Shown here: one piece after another, positions 8,873 to 17,042 of the stretch
Numbering within the stretch: position 1 is the stretch's first letter
Layout of the letters: each line of letters opens with the position of its first letter
From: Streptomyces scopuliridis RB72
GTDB lineage: Bacteria; Actinomycetota; Actinomycetes; Streptomycetales; Streptomycetaceae
Assembly: GCF_000718095.1 (NCBI RefSeq)
Contig: NZ_JOEI01000005.1
Location: forward strand, 310,001-374,000
Reading direction: 5' to 3'
DNA: 64,000 bases
Translations under genes and position numbers: made by a program
Notes under the pieces: model-generated
The model's input: the letters and a program-made list of their open reading frames with translations, nothing else
Databases searched by the model: none
Told to the model about the DNA's origin: nothing

Positions 8873-10030
8873 TCAGAGGAGGAAGTCCCGTGCGATCTCC
8901 GTCGCCAGGCGTTCCAGCAGCGGGCCCGCCTGGGCCATGGACACGGCCGGGTCCGGTTCCAGCCGGCTGAGAGCGTAGGCGCGGCGGATGCCCGCCCTGC
9001 CCAGGGCCTCGGGCGGGAGGGCCAGTCGGCCGCAGACCGCGATGACCTCGATGCGCCGTGCGCGGGCCGCCGCCGCGACGCCCACGGGGGCCTTGCCGTG
9101 CAAGGTCTGCTCGTCCAGGGAGCCTTCGCCCGTGATGACGAGGGTCGCCCGGGACAGGGCGTCGGCGAAGCCCAGCACGTCGAGCATGACCTCGATCCCG
9201 GGCCGGAAGCCCGCGCCGAGGCCGACCAGCGCGCCGTAGCCGATACCGCCGGCCGCGCCCGCGCCGGGCGAGAGCGCGAGAGCGGCGGCGCGGGAGCCGA
9301 TGGCCGCCTCCAGGACCGTGGCGTAGTGGGCGAGGGCCGCGTCGAGGGTGGCGACGTCCTCGGGGCTCGCGCCCTTCTGCGGCCCGTAGACGGCGGGGGC
9401 GCCCTTGGGGCCGGTCAGTGGATTGTCGACATCGCTGGCGAGAACGATCTCCGTCCGGGCGAGCCGTTCGTCCAGACCGGAGAGGTCGGCGGTGGCGAGC
9501 TCGCGCAGCCCGCCGCCGCCCGGTCCGACCGGCTGCCCCGCCGCGTCCAGGAAACGGGCGCCGAGCGCCGCGAGCATCCCGGCGCCGCCGTCGGTCGTGG
9601 CGCTGCCGCCGACCCCGAAGACGATGCTGCGCGCGCCCGCGTCCAGCGCGGCGCGCAGCAGCTCGCCGGAGCCGTAGGTGGTCGCCGTCAGCGGCGCGAA
9701 GACTCCGTCGGGCAGACACTGGAGGCCCGATGCCTCCGCCATCTCGACGACGGCCGTACCGTCACGCAGCGCGTAGGCCGCCGTCAGCTCATCGCCGAGC
9801 GGACCGGTGACCCGTACCTCACGTCGTTCAAAACCGGCCGCCACGGCCGCCGCGACCGTACCGTCGCCGCCGTCCGCTACGGGCAGGGTCTCCACCGCCA
9901 CGTCGGGGACGATCTGACGCAGCCCGGCCGTCACCCGCTCCGCGACCTGCACGGCCGTGAGCGAACCCTTGAACTTGTCCGCCGCGATGAGCACGCGTGC
10001 GGCCTTCGTTACTGCTCCGTCCGTCACCAT
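8873..10030 (-). CDS. glxK: Glycerate kinase
   Basis: A 385-residue protein of the GlxK/GarK glycerate kinase family. It shows the N-terminal IAADKFKGSLTA, PVADGGDGT, FGVGGSATTDGGAGM and, in the C-terminal half, VITGEGSLDEQTLHGKAP. It phosphorylates glycerate to 2- or 3-phosphoglycerate in glyoxylate/glycerate use; the position phosphorylated cannot be told from sequence. The frame is open far upstream, but I choose the ATG at 10030 because AAAGGG lies 4-5 nt before it and the family N-terminus begins right after. It may connect to glyoxylate released by the malyl-CoA lyase at the window start, but the genes are not in one operon. Confidence 0.9.
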   Translation of the reverse strand: MVTDGAVTKAARVLIAADKFKGSLTAVQVAERVTAGLRQIVPDVAVETLPVADGGDGTVAAAVAAGFERREVRVTGPLGDELTAAYALRDGTAVVEMAEASGLQCLPDGVFAPLTATTYGSGELLRAALDAGARSIVFGVGGSATTDGGAGMLAALGARFLDAAGQPVGPGGGGLRELATADLSGLDERLARTEIVLASDVDNPLTGPKGAPAVYGPQKGASPEDVATLDAALAHYATVLEAAIGSRAAALALSPGAGAAGGIGYGALVGLGAGFRPGIEVMLDVLGFADALSRATLVITGEGSLDEQTLHGKAPVGVAAAARARRIEVIAVCGRLALPPEALGRAGIRRAYALSRLEPDPAVSMAQAGPLLERLATEIARDFLL

Positions 10031-10164
10031 GAATCCCTTTGCTCTTCGAACAGGCAGTCGCGCCGCCCCCGACCCTATCCGGACGGCGGCTCCGTGCCCA
10101 TAGGCCACCCTTGTGCGGCTATGGGGCCCGCGTGCGATGTTCGGCCCCGCCGGAAGACAGGCCC

Positions 10165-10170
10165 TAGGCT
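10165..10170 (+). promoter_or_regulatory. Likely -10 (TAGGCT) of a leaderless Nudix mRNA
   Basis: TAGGCT lies 7 nt before the GTG at 10178 and no Shine-Dalgarno sequence is present. A TTCGGC at 10140-10145 is a possible but widely spaced -35. Confidence 0.5.
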
Positions 10171-10177
10171 TTCCCGT

Positions 10178-10696
10178 GTGAAAACACACGCTGATACGGA
10201 TACCGGTACCGATACCGACTACGCCACGTACATCGCGGGTCTCCCCCGCGTCCTCGCCGGGGCCGCCGTGCTGTTCAGGGACGGCGCGGGGCGCGTGCTG
10301 ATCGTCGAGCCCAACTACCGGGACGGCTGGGCGCTGCCCGGCGGGACCATCGAGTCCGACGACGGCGAGACCCCTCGCCAGGGCGCCCGGCGGGAGACCC
10401 TGGAGGAGATCGGCCTCGACATCGAGCCGGGGCGGCTGCTGGCGATCGACTGGGTGCAGGGGCAGGCCCGGCCGCCGATCGCCGCGTATCTGTACGACGG
10501 CGGGGTGCTGGACGACGAGCGGCTGGCGGCGATCCGGCTCCAGGAGGAGGAGCTGCTGTCGTGGCGGCTGCTGGACCGCGCCGAGGTCCCGGCGTTTCTG
10601 CCGGGCTCGCTCGGACTGCGGGTACTGGCCGCGCTCGACGTACTGGACTCCGGCGCGGGCGCGGTGGAGCTGGAGAACGGGCACAGCGCCGGCTAG
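10178..10696 (+). CDS. Nudix hydrolase
   Basis: A 172-residue single-domain Nudix protein. The Nudix box reads GGTIESDDGE followed by REXXXEEXGL in the form RRETLEEIGLD, with two extra residues between the first Gly and Glu compared with the classical spacing. Such enzymes split nucleoside diphosphates linked to another group; the substrate is unknown. The same frame stays open for kilobases upstream as a shadow of minus-strand genes. The GTG at 10178 is selected because the domain starts soon after and a -10-like TAGGCT precedes it. A THADTDTGTDTD stretch precedes the domain. Confidence 0.88.
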   Translation: MKTHADTDTGTDTDYATYIAGLPRVLAGAAVLFRDGAGRVLIVEPNYRDGWALPGGTIESDDGETPRQGARRETLEEIGLDIEPGRLLAIDWVQGQARPPIAAYLYDGGVLDDERLAAIRLQEEELLSWRLLDRAEVPAFLPGSLGLRVLAALDVLDSGAGAVELENGHSAG

Positions 10697-10744
10697 GTCC
10701 GAAGCAGCGTCGCCAGACGCCCCCGGGCAGACGGGACTTCGGAC
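10697..10744 (+). terminator. Stem-loop after the Nudix gene
   Basis: GTCCGAAG (10697-10704) pairs with CTTCGGAC (10737-10744); the 32-nt loop contains a second small stem. It starts at the stop codon of the Nudix gene. There is no T-run. Confidence 0.45.
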
Positions 10745-10803
10745 TTACTCGTCCAGGTCCTGTCCGGGCGTGAGACCGCCTCGGTGGGGGTTCCGGCGGC
10801 GAG

Positions 10804-10834
10804 TTGACCTTCAGGTTGGCTGAACGTCGACAAT
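10804..10834 (+). promoter_or_regulatory. MerR-type promoter/operator with 19-bp spacer
   Basis: TTGACC (10804-10809) and GACAAT (10829-10834) are separated by 19 bp, the long spacer typical of MerR-controlled promoters. An interrupted palindrome (GACCTTCAG at 10806-10814, GTTGG, CTGAACGTC at 10820-10828; 8 of 9 positions pair) fills the spacer. The predicted transcription start falls at the ATG at 10842. This supports autoregulation of the MerR-fusion gene through a leaderless mRNA. Confidence 0.75.
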
Positions 10835-10841
10835 CACCGGC

Positions 10842-11999
10842 ATGGACCTCACCACCAACAGCACCGCGCACCTCCTCGGCATCAGCGCCTTCGCCCGGCG
10901 CGTCGGCCTCGCGCCGAGCGCACTGCGTTTCTACGACGACTGCGGTGTGCTGCGGCCCGCCCGGGTCGATGCGACGACGGGCTACCGCTTCTACCGCCCC
11001 GACCAGGACATCCGGGCCCGGCTGCTGCGGAGCCTGCGGGCGGCGGGGCTGCCGCTGGCCGAGGTCACCGTCGTGCTCGACGGCGACGAGGACGAGGCCC
11101 GTGCCGTGCTGGAGCGGCACCGGAACACCGTACGGGACCGGACGCGGACGGCCGACGCCACGATCGAGGCGGTGCTGCGGTCCCTCTCCGGCGAAGGCGA
11201 CGGGACGCGTACGGATTCCAGGGCCGGAGCCGGGTCCGGAGCCGGGGCTGAGACCGAGGCCGTCACGCTCGTACATCTCGGGGGCGTGGAGCTGGCGAGC
11301 GCGTTCCGCCAGGTCGTGCCGGCCGTCGGACACGACCCGGAACACCCGGAACTCGGCTGCGTCCTCGTCGAGATCGACGACGGCGAGGTCCGGCTGGTGG
11401 CCACCGACCGCTACCGGCTGTCGATGCGGGTCCTGAGGCCGGTGGCGGCGGTGGAGGGGCCCGCCCGCCGGCTGCTGCTCGCGGCCAACTCGCTGCCCGG
11501 GACCGGGGCGTGGGCCGCGCGGTGCGCCGCCGTGACGATCGAGGCGGGCCCGGACGGGGCCACGCTCCACGAGACGGCGGGCGCCGCGTCCCGTGAACTC
11601 CCCGTCTCGACCGCCGAGTTCCCCGCGTACCGGGAGATGCTGTCGGCCCTCACACCGGCTCGGCACCGGCTGATCGTGAACCGGTCGGCCCTGCTCGACG
11701 CCGTCAACGGCTGCGGGGAAACACCGGCGGTCGTGCTGCGGCTCGGCGAGGACGAGGTGACCGTCTCCCTGCCCGACCACTCCCGGGCCACGGCTCTGCC
11801 GGCCGTCTGCCCCGGCGAACAGCCCCCGCGTATCGGCTTCGACCCCGCCGTGCTGGCCCCTGCCCTGGAGGCGAGCGTGGGCCCTGACGTCCTGCTGGAG
11901 ATCGCCACCGTCAGCGAGCCGGTGGTGGTGCGCTCCGCGGACCAGGGCAGTTTCACCACGCTGGTGATGCCCGTCAGCCTCGACCGCGCTGCCGTCTGA
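10842..11999 (+). CDS. MerR-family regulator fused to a DNA polymerase III beta-clamp-like domain
   Basis: The 385-residue protein begins with a MerR winged helix (residues 14-85: ISAFARRVGLAPSALRFYDD, GYRFYRPDQ) and a helix typical of MerR dimerisation. A Gly/Ala/Ser-rich linker (about 118-138) leads to a region (about 142-385) resembling the beta sliding clamp: VRLVATDRYRLSMR, LVNRSALLDAV-type repeat starts and TTLVMPVSL at the end, as in DnaN. The clamp-like part may act as an oligomerisation or sensor domain; it is far too diverged to be the replicative clamp. A canonical MerR operator lies just upstream. The helical-repeat gene follows 19 bp downstream and may be co-transcribed. Confidence 0.82.
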   Translation: MDLTTNSTAHLLGISAFARRVGLAPSALRFYDDCGVLRPARVDATTGYRFYRPDQDIRARLLRSLRAAGLPLAEVTVVLDGDEDEARAVLERHRNTVRDRTRTADATIEAVLRSLSGEGDGTRTDSRAGAGSGAGAETEAVTLVHLGGVELASAFRQVVPAVGHDPEHPELGCVLVEIDDGEVRLVATDRYRLSMRVLRPVAAVEGPARRLLLAANSLPGTGAWAARCAAVTIEAGPDGATLHETAGAASRELPVSTAEFPAYREMLSALTPARHRLIVNRSALLDAVNGCGETPAVVLRLGEDEVTVSLPDHSRATALPAVCPGEQPPRIGFDPAVLAPALEASVGPDVLLEIATVSEPVVVRSADQGSFTTLVMPVSLDRAAV

Positions 12000-12018
12000 C
12001 CGAAAAGAGGGAGTGGAC

Positions 12019-12696
12019 ATGGACCCCGAGAACCCCGTCGTCCAGCTCTGCGCGGAGGGCATGAAGGCCGAGACCGAGGGGCGGGAGGCCGACGCGCGCG
12101 AGCTGTTCCTCCGGGCCTGGGAAGCGGCCGGGGACGACTACGAGGCGTGCGTCGCCACGCACTGTCTCGCCCGCCATCAGCCGACCCCGGAGGAGACCCT
12201 GCGCTGGAACCAGGAGTGCCTGACCCGCGCCGACCGGGTCGGCGACGACCGCGTCCGCGGCTTCTACGCCTCCCTCCACGGCACCATGGGCCGGGCCCAA
12301 CTCGCCCTCGGCCGGCGGGGACCGGCCCGCGCGCACTTCCGCTCGGCGGCCGGGCATCTCGACGCCGTACCGCCCGGCCCGTACCGGGAGTGGGTCCGGC
12401 TCTGCGTCGCCAGGGGGCTGCGGGCCACCGACGACGCGCCCGCGCCGGACGATCCGGTCCGTGTCCTGCTGAAGCGGCTGTGCGCGCGTGCCGATCTCGA
12501 AGCGCTGAGCCTGCTCCTCCCCGCCTATACGGGCAGCCTCGCCTATACGGGCAGCCTCGCCTATATGGGCAGCCTCGGCGCGCCCGAGGGCGAGGAACGC
12601 CTCACCACCGCCCTGCGGATGCTCCACGCCGAGAAGCGGCTGCCCGCCCCCGAACAGTCCGCACTGGGTGAGGCCATCGCACTGCGCGCCGCCTGA
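12019..12696 (+). CDS. TPR-like helical-repeat protein, function unknown
   Basis: The 225-residue, cytosolic, helix-rich protein has TPR-like periodicity (ARELFLRAWEAAGDDYEA, MGRAQLALGRRGPARAHF), as in streptomycete proteins of unknown function. ATG at 12019 follows AGAGGGAG at 12006-12013; GTG at 12013 is inside that site and less likely. It starts 19 bp after the MerR/clamp gene and is probably in one transcript with it. An 18-bp triplication encodes three AYTGSL units (about residues 169-186), an insertion that looks recent. A perfect palindrome follows the stop. Confidence 0.7.
   Translation: MDPENPVVQLCAEGMKAETEGREADARELFLRAWEAAGDDYEACVATHCLARHQPTPEETLRWNQECLTRADRVGDDRVRGFYASLHGTMGRAQLALGRRGPARAHFRSAAGHLDAVPPGPYREWVRLCVARGLRATDDAPAPDDPVRVLLKRLCARADLEALSLLLPAYTGSLAYTGSLAYMGSLGAPEGEERLTTALRMLHAEKRLPAPEQSALGEAIALRAA
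12523..12576. repeat. 18-bp tandem repeat, three units (coding)
   Basis: Units at 12523-12540, 12541-12558 and 12559-12576 are identical except for one base in the last. They encode the hexapeptide AYTGSL in the TPR-like protein. Confidence 0.92.
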
Positions 12697-12712
12697 CACC
12701 CGGCGCCGGGTG
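12697..12712 (+). terminator. Perfect 16-bp palindrome after the TPR-like gene
   Basis: The sequence CACCCGGCGCCGGGTG begins one base after the stop codon and can fold into a short GC hairpin. No T-run follows, so terminator activity is tentative. Confidence 0.4.
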
Positions 12713-12817
12713 GGTGGTTGACGGTTCGTCAGGGTCGGCACCCCACATTCATTCCGCGTTGGTCCTCCGTGCACGGCCGCCCGGCATCATCCTGGAATCC
12801 CAGGACTCGGAGGCATC

Positions 12818-14041
12818 ATGCGAAGGCACCCACGCGGCCGGTTCGCGGCCCTGTTCATGTCCGTGGTCGTCGTGTCGGCCGTCGTCGCCGGCGCCGGCGC
12901 GGCGCAGGCCCTGACCTCCTCCGAGGCCGCGCCGCCCGCCCGCCCCGCCACCCTGCCCAGCCGTCCCGCCGCGCTGCCCGCCCGTATCGACGGCGGTACG
13001 TGGCAGTCCGGCCATCTCCAGGGCATGGCCATCGACCGCCGCAAGGGCCGTATGTACTTCTCCTTCACCAACCTCCTGGTGAAGACGGATCTGGCCGGCA
13101 AGCCCCTCGGCTCCGTCACCGGATTCACGGGCCACCTCGGTGACCTGGACTTCAACGAGGAGGACGGACGGGTCTACGGCTCGCTGGAGTACAAGGCCGC
13201 GAAGGCGTTCTACATCGCGGTCTTCGACGGGGACCGCATCACCCGGATGAACATGGACGCCGCGTCCACCGGCGTGGTCACCACCGTCCATCTCCAGGAG
13301 GTCGTGAAGGACTACACCGCCGACATGAACGGCGACGGCGTCTTCGACGGCGACACCGCCAAGACCCCCGACCACCGGTACGGATGCAGCGGCATCGACG
13401 GCGTCGCGTTCGGGCCCTCCTTCGACCGCGAGGGCGGTACGAAGCTGACCGTCGCGTACGGCGTCTACGCCCACACCGGCCGCCAGGACAACGACAATCA
13501 GGTCCTGCTCCAGTACGACGTCCGGCAGTGGAAGCGGTACGAGCGCCCGCTGACGGAGGACGCGCCGCACACGAGCGGCCCGTCCTCCCCCGACGGCAAG
13601 TACTTCGCGTACACCGGGAACACCACGTACGGCGTGCAGAACCTGGAGTTCGACGCGGAGAGCGGCAATTGGCTGATGGCCGTGTACAAGGGCACCAAGC
13701 CGGGCTTCCCGAACTACTCGCTCTTCGTCCTCGACGGCTCGAAGCGGCCCGTACGGGGCGCCGTCCCGGGCCAGCAGCCGTCCGAACAGGGGCAGTTGCT
13801 GTCGCTCGTGCCGCGCGGGCTGCATGACCCGGCGTCCGGGGTGTACGGCTGGGAGTCGGCCGGACAGTACGGGCTGATCTCGCTGGGCGGCGGGCGCCAC
13901 TACGTCGCCGAGGCCGGCACGGTCCAGGTCGACGGCGTCACTCGGCAGACCGGCCGCGCGGTCCTGCACCGCTGGACGGGCCTGACCCCGAACCCCTTCG
14001 CGCCCGTGACGCCGGTGCCGCCGGTGAAGCCCGTACCGTAG
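12818..14041 (+). CDS. Secreted protein, beta-propeller-like, function unknown
   Basis: The 407-residue protein has a classical signal peptide: basic MRRHPRGR, a hydrophobic core to about residue 28, and AQA cleavage near 31. The mature part begins with a Pro/Ala-rich stretch and then aromatic/Gly strands such as HLQGMAIDRRKGRMYFSF and HLGDLDFNEEDGRVYGSL, suggesting a WD/NHL-like propeller. DMNGDGVFDGD is a calcium-loop-like segment. ATG follows GGAGG at 12809-12813. The protein ends in a Pro-rich tail. No catalytic motif is recognised. Confidence 0.75.
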   Translation: MRRHPRGRFAALFMSVVVVSAVVAGAGAAQALTSSEAAPPARPATLPSRPAALPARIDGGTWQSGHLQGMAIDRRKGRMYFSFTNLLVKTDLAGKPLGSVTGFTGHLGDLDFNEEDGRVYGSLEYKAAKAFYIAVFDGDRITRMNMDAASTGVVTTVHLQEVVKDYTADMNGDGVFDGDTAKTPDHRYGCSGIDGVAFGPSFDREGGTKLTVAYGVYAHTGRQDNDNQVLLQYDVRQWKRYERPLTEDAPHTSGPSSPDGKYFAYTGNTTYGVQNLEFDAESGNWLMAVYKGTKPGFPNYSLFVLDGSKRPVRGAVPGQQPSEQGQLLSLVPRGLHDPASGVYGWESAGQYGLISLGGGRHYVAEAGTVQVDGVTRQTGRAVLHRWTGLTPNPFAPVTPVPPVKPVP

Positions 14042-14114
14042 CGGCCCGCGAGGCGGCCCCGCCCCATGGGGTAATCCGTTCGCCGCCCCCGGCGTCGCTG
14101 CGTACCCTCGCGGC

Positions 14115-14837
14115 ATGACTCTCGTCGCGATCCTCAGCGGCGCCGGGATCTCCACGGACTCCGGCATCCCCGACTACCGGGGGCCCAACGGTCTGTGGCG
14201 GCGCGATCCCGGCGCCGAGAAGCTCGTCACGTACGACGCGTATATGACGGACCCGGAGATCCGCCGCCGCTCCTGGCGGATGCGGAGCGAGAGCCCCACG
14301 CTGCGCGCCGAGCCCAATGCCGCTCACCGGGCGGTGGCCGAGCTGGCGCGGGCGGGGACGGCGGTCCGGGTGATCACCCAGAATGTGGACGGGCTGCATC
14401 AGCTGGCCGGGCTCCCCGCCCGTAAGGTGCTCGAACTCCATGGCACGGCACGGTCGGTGACATGTACGGCGTGCCATGCGCGCTCGTCGATGGAGGAGGC
14501 ACTCGCGCGGGTGGCGGCGGGCGAGGCGGACCCGCCCTGTCCGGAGTGCGGCGGGGTCCTCAAGTCGGCGACGGTGATGTTCGGCGAGCGGCTCGACCCC
14601 GAGGTACTGGCGCAGTCGATGGCGATCGCCAAGGCGTGCGAGGTGTTCCTCGCGGTCGGTACGACCCTTCGGGTGCAGCCGGCCGCCTCGCTCGCGGGGA
14701 TCGCCGCCGACCATGGGGCCCGGCTGATCGTGGTCAACGCCGAGCCGACGCCGTACGACGACCGCGCCGACGAGATCGTCCGGGAGCCGATCGGTACGGC
14801 GCTGCCCGCGCTGCTCAAGAGGTTCCACCCCGGTTGA
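14115..14837 (+). CDS. NAD-dependent protein deacylase, sirtuin
   Basis: A 240-residue Sir2 protein with GAGISTDSGIPDYRG at the N-terminus, the catalytic TQNVDGLHQ motif (about residues 88-96), and a zinc site from CTAC and CPEC. VGTTLRVQPAA and VVNAEPTP complete the NAD-binding fold. It removes acyl groups from lysine with NAD, releasing O-acetyl-ADP-ribose. TACCCT at 14103-14108 lies 6 nt upstream of the ATG and no ribosome-binding site is seen, so a leaderless mRNA is likely. A macrodomain protein, which typically acts on O-acetyl-ADP-ribose, is encoded 2.2 kb away. Confidence 0.93.
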   Translation: MTLVAILSGAGISTDSGIPDYRGPNGLWRRDPGAEKLVTYDAYMTDPEIRRRSWRMRSESPTLRAEPNAAHRAVAELARAGTAVRVITQNVDGLHQLAGLPARKVLELHGTARSVTCTACHARSSMEEALARVAAGEADPPCPECGGVLKSATVMFGERLDPEVLAQSMAIAKACEVFLAVGTTLRVQPAASLAGIAADHGARLIVVNAEPTPYDDRADEIVREPIGTALPALLKRFHPG

Positions 14838-14870
14838 CCGGCAGGGGCGGCCGGGGGCGCTCAACCGGGG
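14828..14870. terminator. Bidirectional hairpin between sir2 and ogt
   Basis: CCCCGGTTGA (14828-14837, including the sirtuin stop) pairs perfectly with TCAACCGGGG (14861-14870); the loop is 23 nt. It lies between convergent genes. Confidence 0.55.
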
Positions 14871-14879
14871 GGCACGCGT

Positions 14880-15404
14880 TCAGAAGAGCGTGGCGGTGGC
14901 CGGGGCCTCGGCCGCCGCGCCTTCGAAGACCAGCAGGCGCTGCTTGCGGTCGAGCCCGCCGCCGTAGCCGGTGAGGCCGCCGGTCGAGCCGATCACCCGG
15001 TGGCAGGGCACGATGATGCCGACCGGGTTCTTTCCGTTGGCCAGCCCCACCGCGCGCGAGGCGCCGGGCTTGCCGAGCAACTCGGCCAGTTCGCCGTACG
15101 AACGCGTCTCGCCGTACGGGATCCGCTGGAGCCGGCCCCAGACCTCGCGCTGGAACGGGGTGCCGTTCAGCCGCAGGGGCAGATCGAACTCGGTCAGCTC
15201 ACCGGCGAAGTACGCGCCGAGCTGGCGCACCACCTCGGGGAAGGGTCTCGGGTCAGGCTCCCCGAAACTCTCCTCCGGCGGGCGATGCCGCTGCCCGACC
15301 ATGTAGAGGCCGCTCAGCGTGCCGTCCGTGGCGACCAGGGTCAGCGGTCCGTAGGGGCTGTCGATCACGGTGTGGACGATGTGCCGCCCATGTTCTGCTG
15401 TCAT
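14880..15404 (-). CDS. ogt: Methylated-DNA-[protein]-cysteine S-methyltransferase
   Basis: A 174-residue O6-alkylguanine transferase. The acceptor Cys134 is in [11 protein letters not shown]; the DNA-binding helix region ([20 protein letters not shown]) and GLANGKNP precede it. It repairs O6-methylguanine in a suicidal reaction. ATG at 15404 follows AAGGAAG. It starts 11 bp after the stop of the ada-alkA gene on the same strand, so both alkylation-repair genes form one operon. Confidence 0.93.
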   Translation of the reverse strand: MTAEHGRHIVHTVIDSPYGPLTLVATDGTLSGLYMVGQRHRPPEESFGEPDPRPFPEVVRQLGAYFAGELTEFDLPLRLNGTPFQREVWGRLQRIPYGETRSYGELAELLGKPGASRAVGLANGKNPVGIIVPCHRVIGSTGGLTGYGGGLDRKQRLLVFEGAAAEAPATATLF

Positions 15405-15415
15405 GGCGAACTTCC

Positions 15416-16993
15416 TTACGCGGGGAGATGGTTGATGGCATGGTCCTCGGTGGCCCACAGATACTGCACGGCATACGCCCGCCAGGGCCGCCAAGCGGCG
15501 GCGCGTGCGGTGAGCGCGGCGGGGGTGGACGGCAGGCCGAGGCCCGCCGCGGCCCGGCGCATACCGAGATCCGTCGGCAGGAACGCGTCGGGGTCGCCGA
15601 GCGCGCGCATGGCGATCACCTCGACCGTCCACGGCCCGAACCCGGGCAGGGCGATGAGCTGTTCCCGCGCCCGGTCCCAGTCGCTGTCGGGGCCGAGCCG
15701 GAGCGAGCCGTCGGCGAGGGCCGCGACCAGCGTGGTGAGGGTGGTACGTCTGCTGCGCGGCAGGGCCAGCGCCTCGGGATCGAGCGCGGCCAGTGCCTCC
15801 GGGGACGGAAAGAGATGGGTGAGCCCGCCCTCGGGGTCGTCGACCGGCACGCCGTGCGCCGTGACCAGCCGGGCCGCGTGGGTGCGGGCCGCGGCGGTGG
15901 AGACCTGCTGGCCGAGCACGGCGCGCACGGCGAACTCGGTGGCGTCCACGGTACGGGGCACGCGTCGCCCCGGCGCCTTGTCGACCAGCGGGGTCAACTG
16001 CGGGTCGGCGCGCAGCTGTTCGTCCACGGCCACCGGGTCGGCGTCCAGGTCGAGCATCCGGCGGCAGCTGCTGATGGCGAGCGTGAGATCGCGCGGATCG
16101 GTGAGCGAGAGCCGGCACGCGATGTGGTCGGGGCGCGGGGTGAGGGCGACGATGCCGTGTCCGTACGGCAGGGAGAGCGTGCGGCGGTACGCGCCGTCCC
16201 GCCACTCCTCGACGCCCGGCACCGCGGTCGCGGCGAGATGTCCGAAGAGGTTGTCCGGGTTGAGGGGCGCCCGGAACGGCAGCCGCAGCGAGATCACCCC
16301 GGGCGTGGTCGTCGGCTCCGTACCGCTCGTACCGGCCCGATCCGCACCGCTCGTGCCGCGCGTACCGCCCGTACCGCGTGCGCCGCCCGTACCGCGTGCG
16401 CCGCTCGTACCGCGTGCGCCGCCCGTACCGCGTGCGCCGCGTGCGCGAAGTTCGCTCGGTGACAGCGCGAAGACCTCGCGGACGGTGTCGTTGAAGGCCC
16501 GGATCGAGGAGAAGCCGGCCGCGAAGGCGACGTCCGCCATGGGGAGGCCCGTCGTCTCGATCAGCAGCCGGGCTGTCTGCGCGCGCTGGGCGCGGGCCAG
16601 GGCGAGCGGTCCCGCGCCCAGTTCGGCGAGGAGCTGGCGCTCGATCTGGCGCGCCGAGTAGCCGAGCCGGCCGGCGAGGCCGGGGACGCCCTCGCGGTCG
16701 ACGACGCCGTCCTGGATGAGCCGTACGGCGCGGGCGACGGTGTCGGCGCGGGCGTTCCACTCCGGGGAACCGGGGCTGGTGTCGGGCCGGCACCGCTTGC
16801 AGGCGCGGAACCCGGCCTGCTGGCAGGCGGCGGCGCTGGGGTAGAAGGTCATGTTCTCGGCCTTGGGCGGCACGACGGGGCAGCTGGGCCGGCAGTAGAT
16901 CCGCGTGGTCAGGACCGCGGTGAAGAACCAGCCGTCGAACCGCGCGTCCTTGGACCTGACGGCCCGCACACAGCGCTCGGTATCGGTGTACAT
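15416..16993 (-). CDS. alkA: Ada-AlkA fusion: methylphosphotriester-sensing regulator and 3-methyladenine DNA glycosylase
   Basis: The 525-residue protein joins three parts. Residues 1-75 are the Ada N-terminal zinc domain (Cys34, Cys38, Cys65, Cys68; Cys34 matches the methyl acceptor of Ada). Residues 85-180 are an AraC-type helix-turn-helix. After a low-complexity [12 protein letters not shown] linker comes an AlkA glycosylase (about 225-525) with the helix-hairpin-helix [20 protein letters not shown] and the catalytic Asp in [10 protein letters not shown]. It should sense alkylation damage, activate transcription and excise alkylated bases. ATG at 16993 matches the Ada N-terminus; an open stretch upstream is ignored. 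ogt follows in the same operon. Confidence 0.92.
   Translation of the reverse strand: MYTDTERCVRAVRSKDARFDGWFFTAVLTTRIYCRPSCPVVPPKAENMTFYPSAAACQQAGFRACKRCRPDTSPGSPEWNARADTVARAVRLIQDGVVDREGVPGLAGRLGYSARQIERQLLAELGAGPLALARAQRAQTARLLIETTGLPMADVAFAAGFSSIRAFNDTVREVFALSPSELRARGARGTGGARGTSGARGTGGARGTGGTRGTSGADRAGTSGTEPTTTPGVISLRLPFRAPLNPDNLFGHLAATAVPGVEEWRDGAYRRTLSLPYGHGIVALTPRPDHIACRLSLTDPRDLTLAISSCRRMLDLDADPVAVDEQLRADPQLTPLVDKAPGRRVPRTVDATEFAVRAVLGQQVSTAAARTHAARLVTAHGVPVDDPEGGLTHLFPSPEALAALDPEALALPRSRRTTLTTLVAALADGSLRLGPDSDWDRAREQLIALPGFGPWTVEVIAMRALGDPDAFLPTDLGMRRAAAGLGLPSTPAALTARAAAWRPWRAYAVQYLWATEDHAINHLPA
16370..16441. repeat. 18-bp tandem repeat, four units (coding linker)
   Basis: Four 18-bp units at 16370, 16388, 16406 and 16424 differ by single bases. 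They encode the Gly/Ala/Arg/Thr linker between the regulatory and glycosylase parts of the Ada-AlkA fusion. Confidence 0.9.
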
Positions 16994-17042
16994 GGCTCCA
17001 GCATCCGTGACGCGGGGGCTCCCGGCTGGCAGGAATCCGACA

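Noticed and set aside
7007-10696. Very long plus-strand open frame of over 1200 codons
   Set aside because: It is antisense to the GNAT/ATP-grasp and glycerate kinase genes and Arg-rich, typical of high-GC shadow frames. Only its last 172 codons (Nudix) are real.
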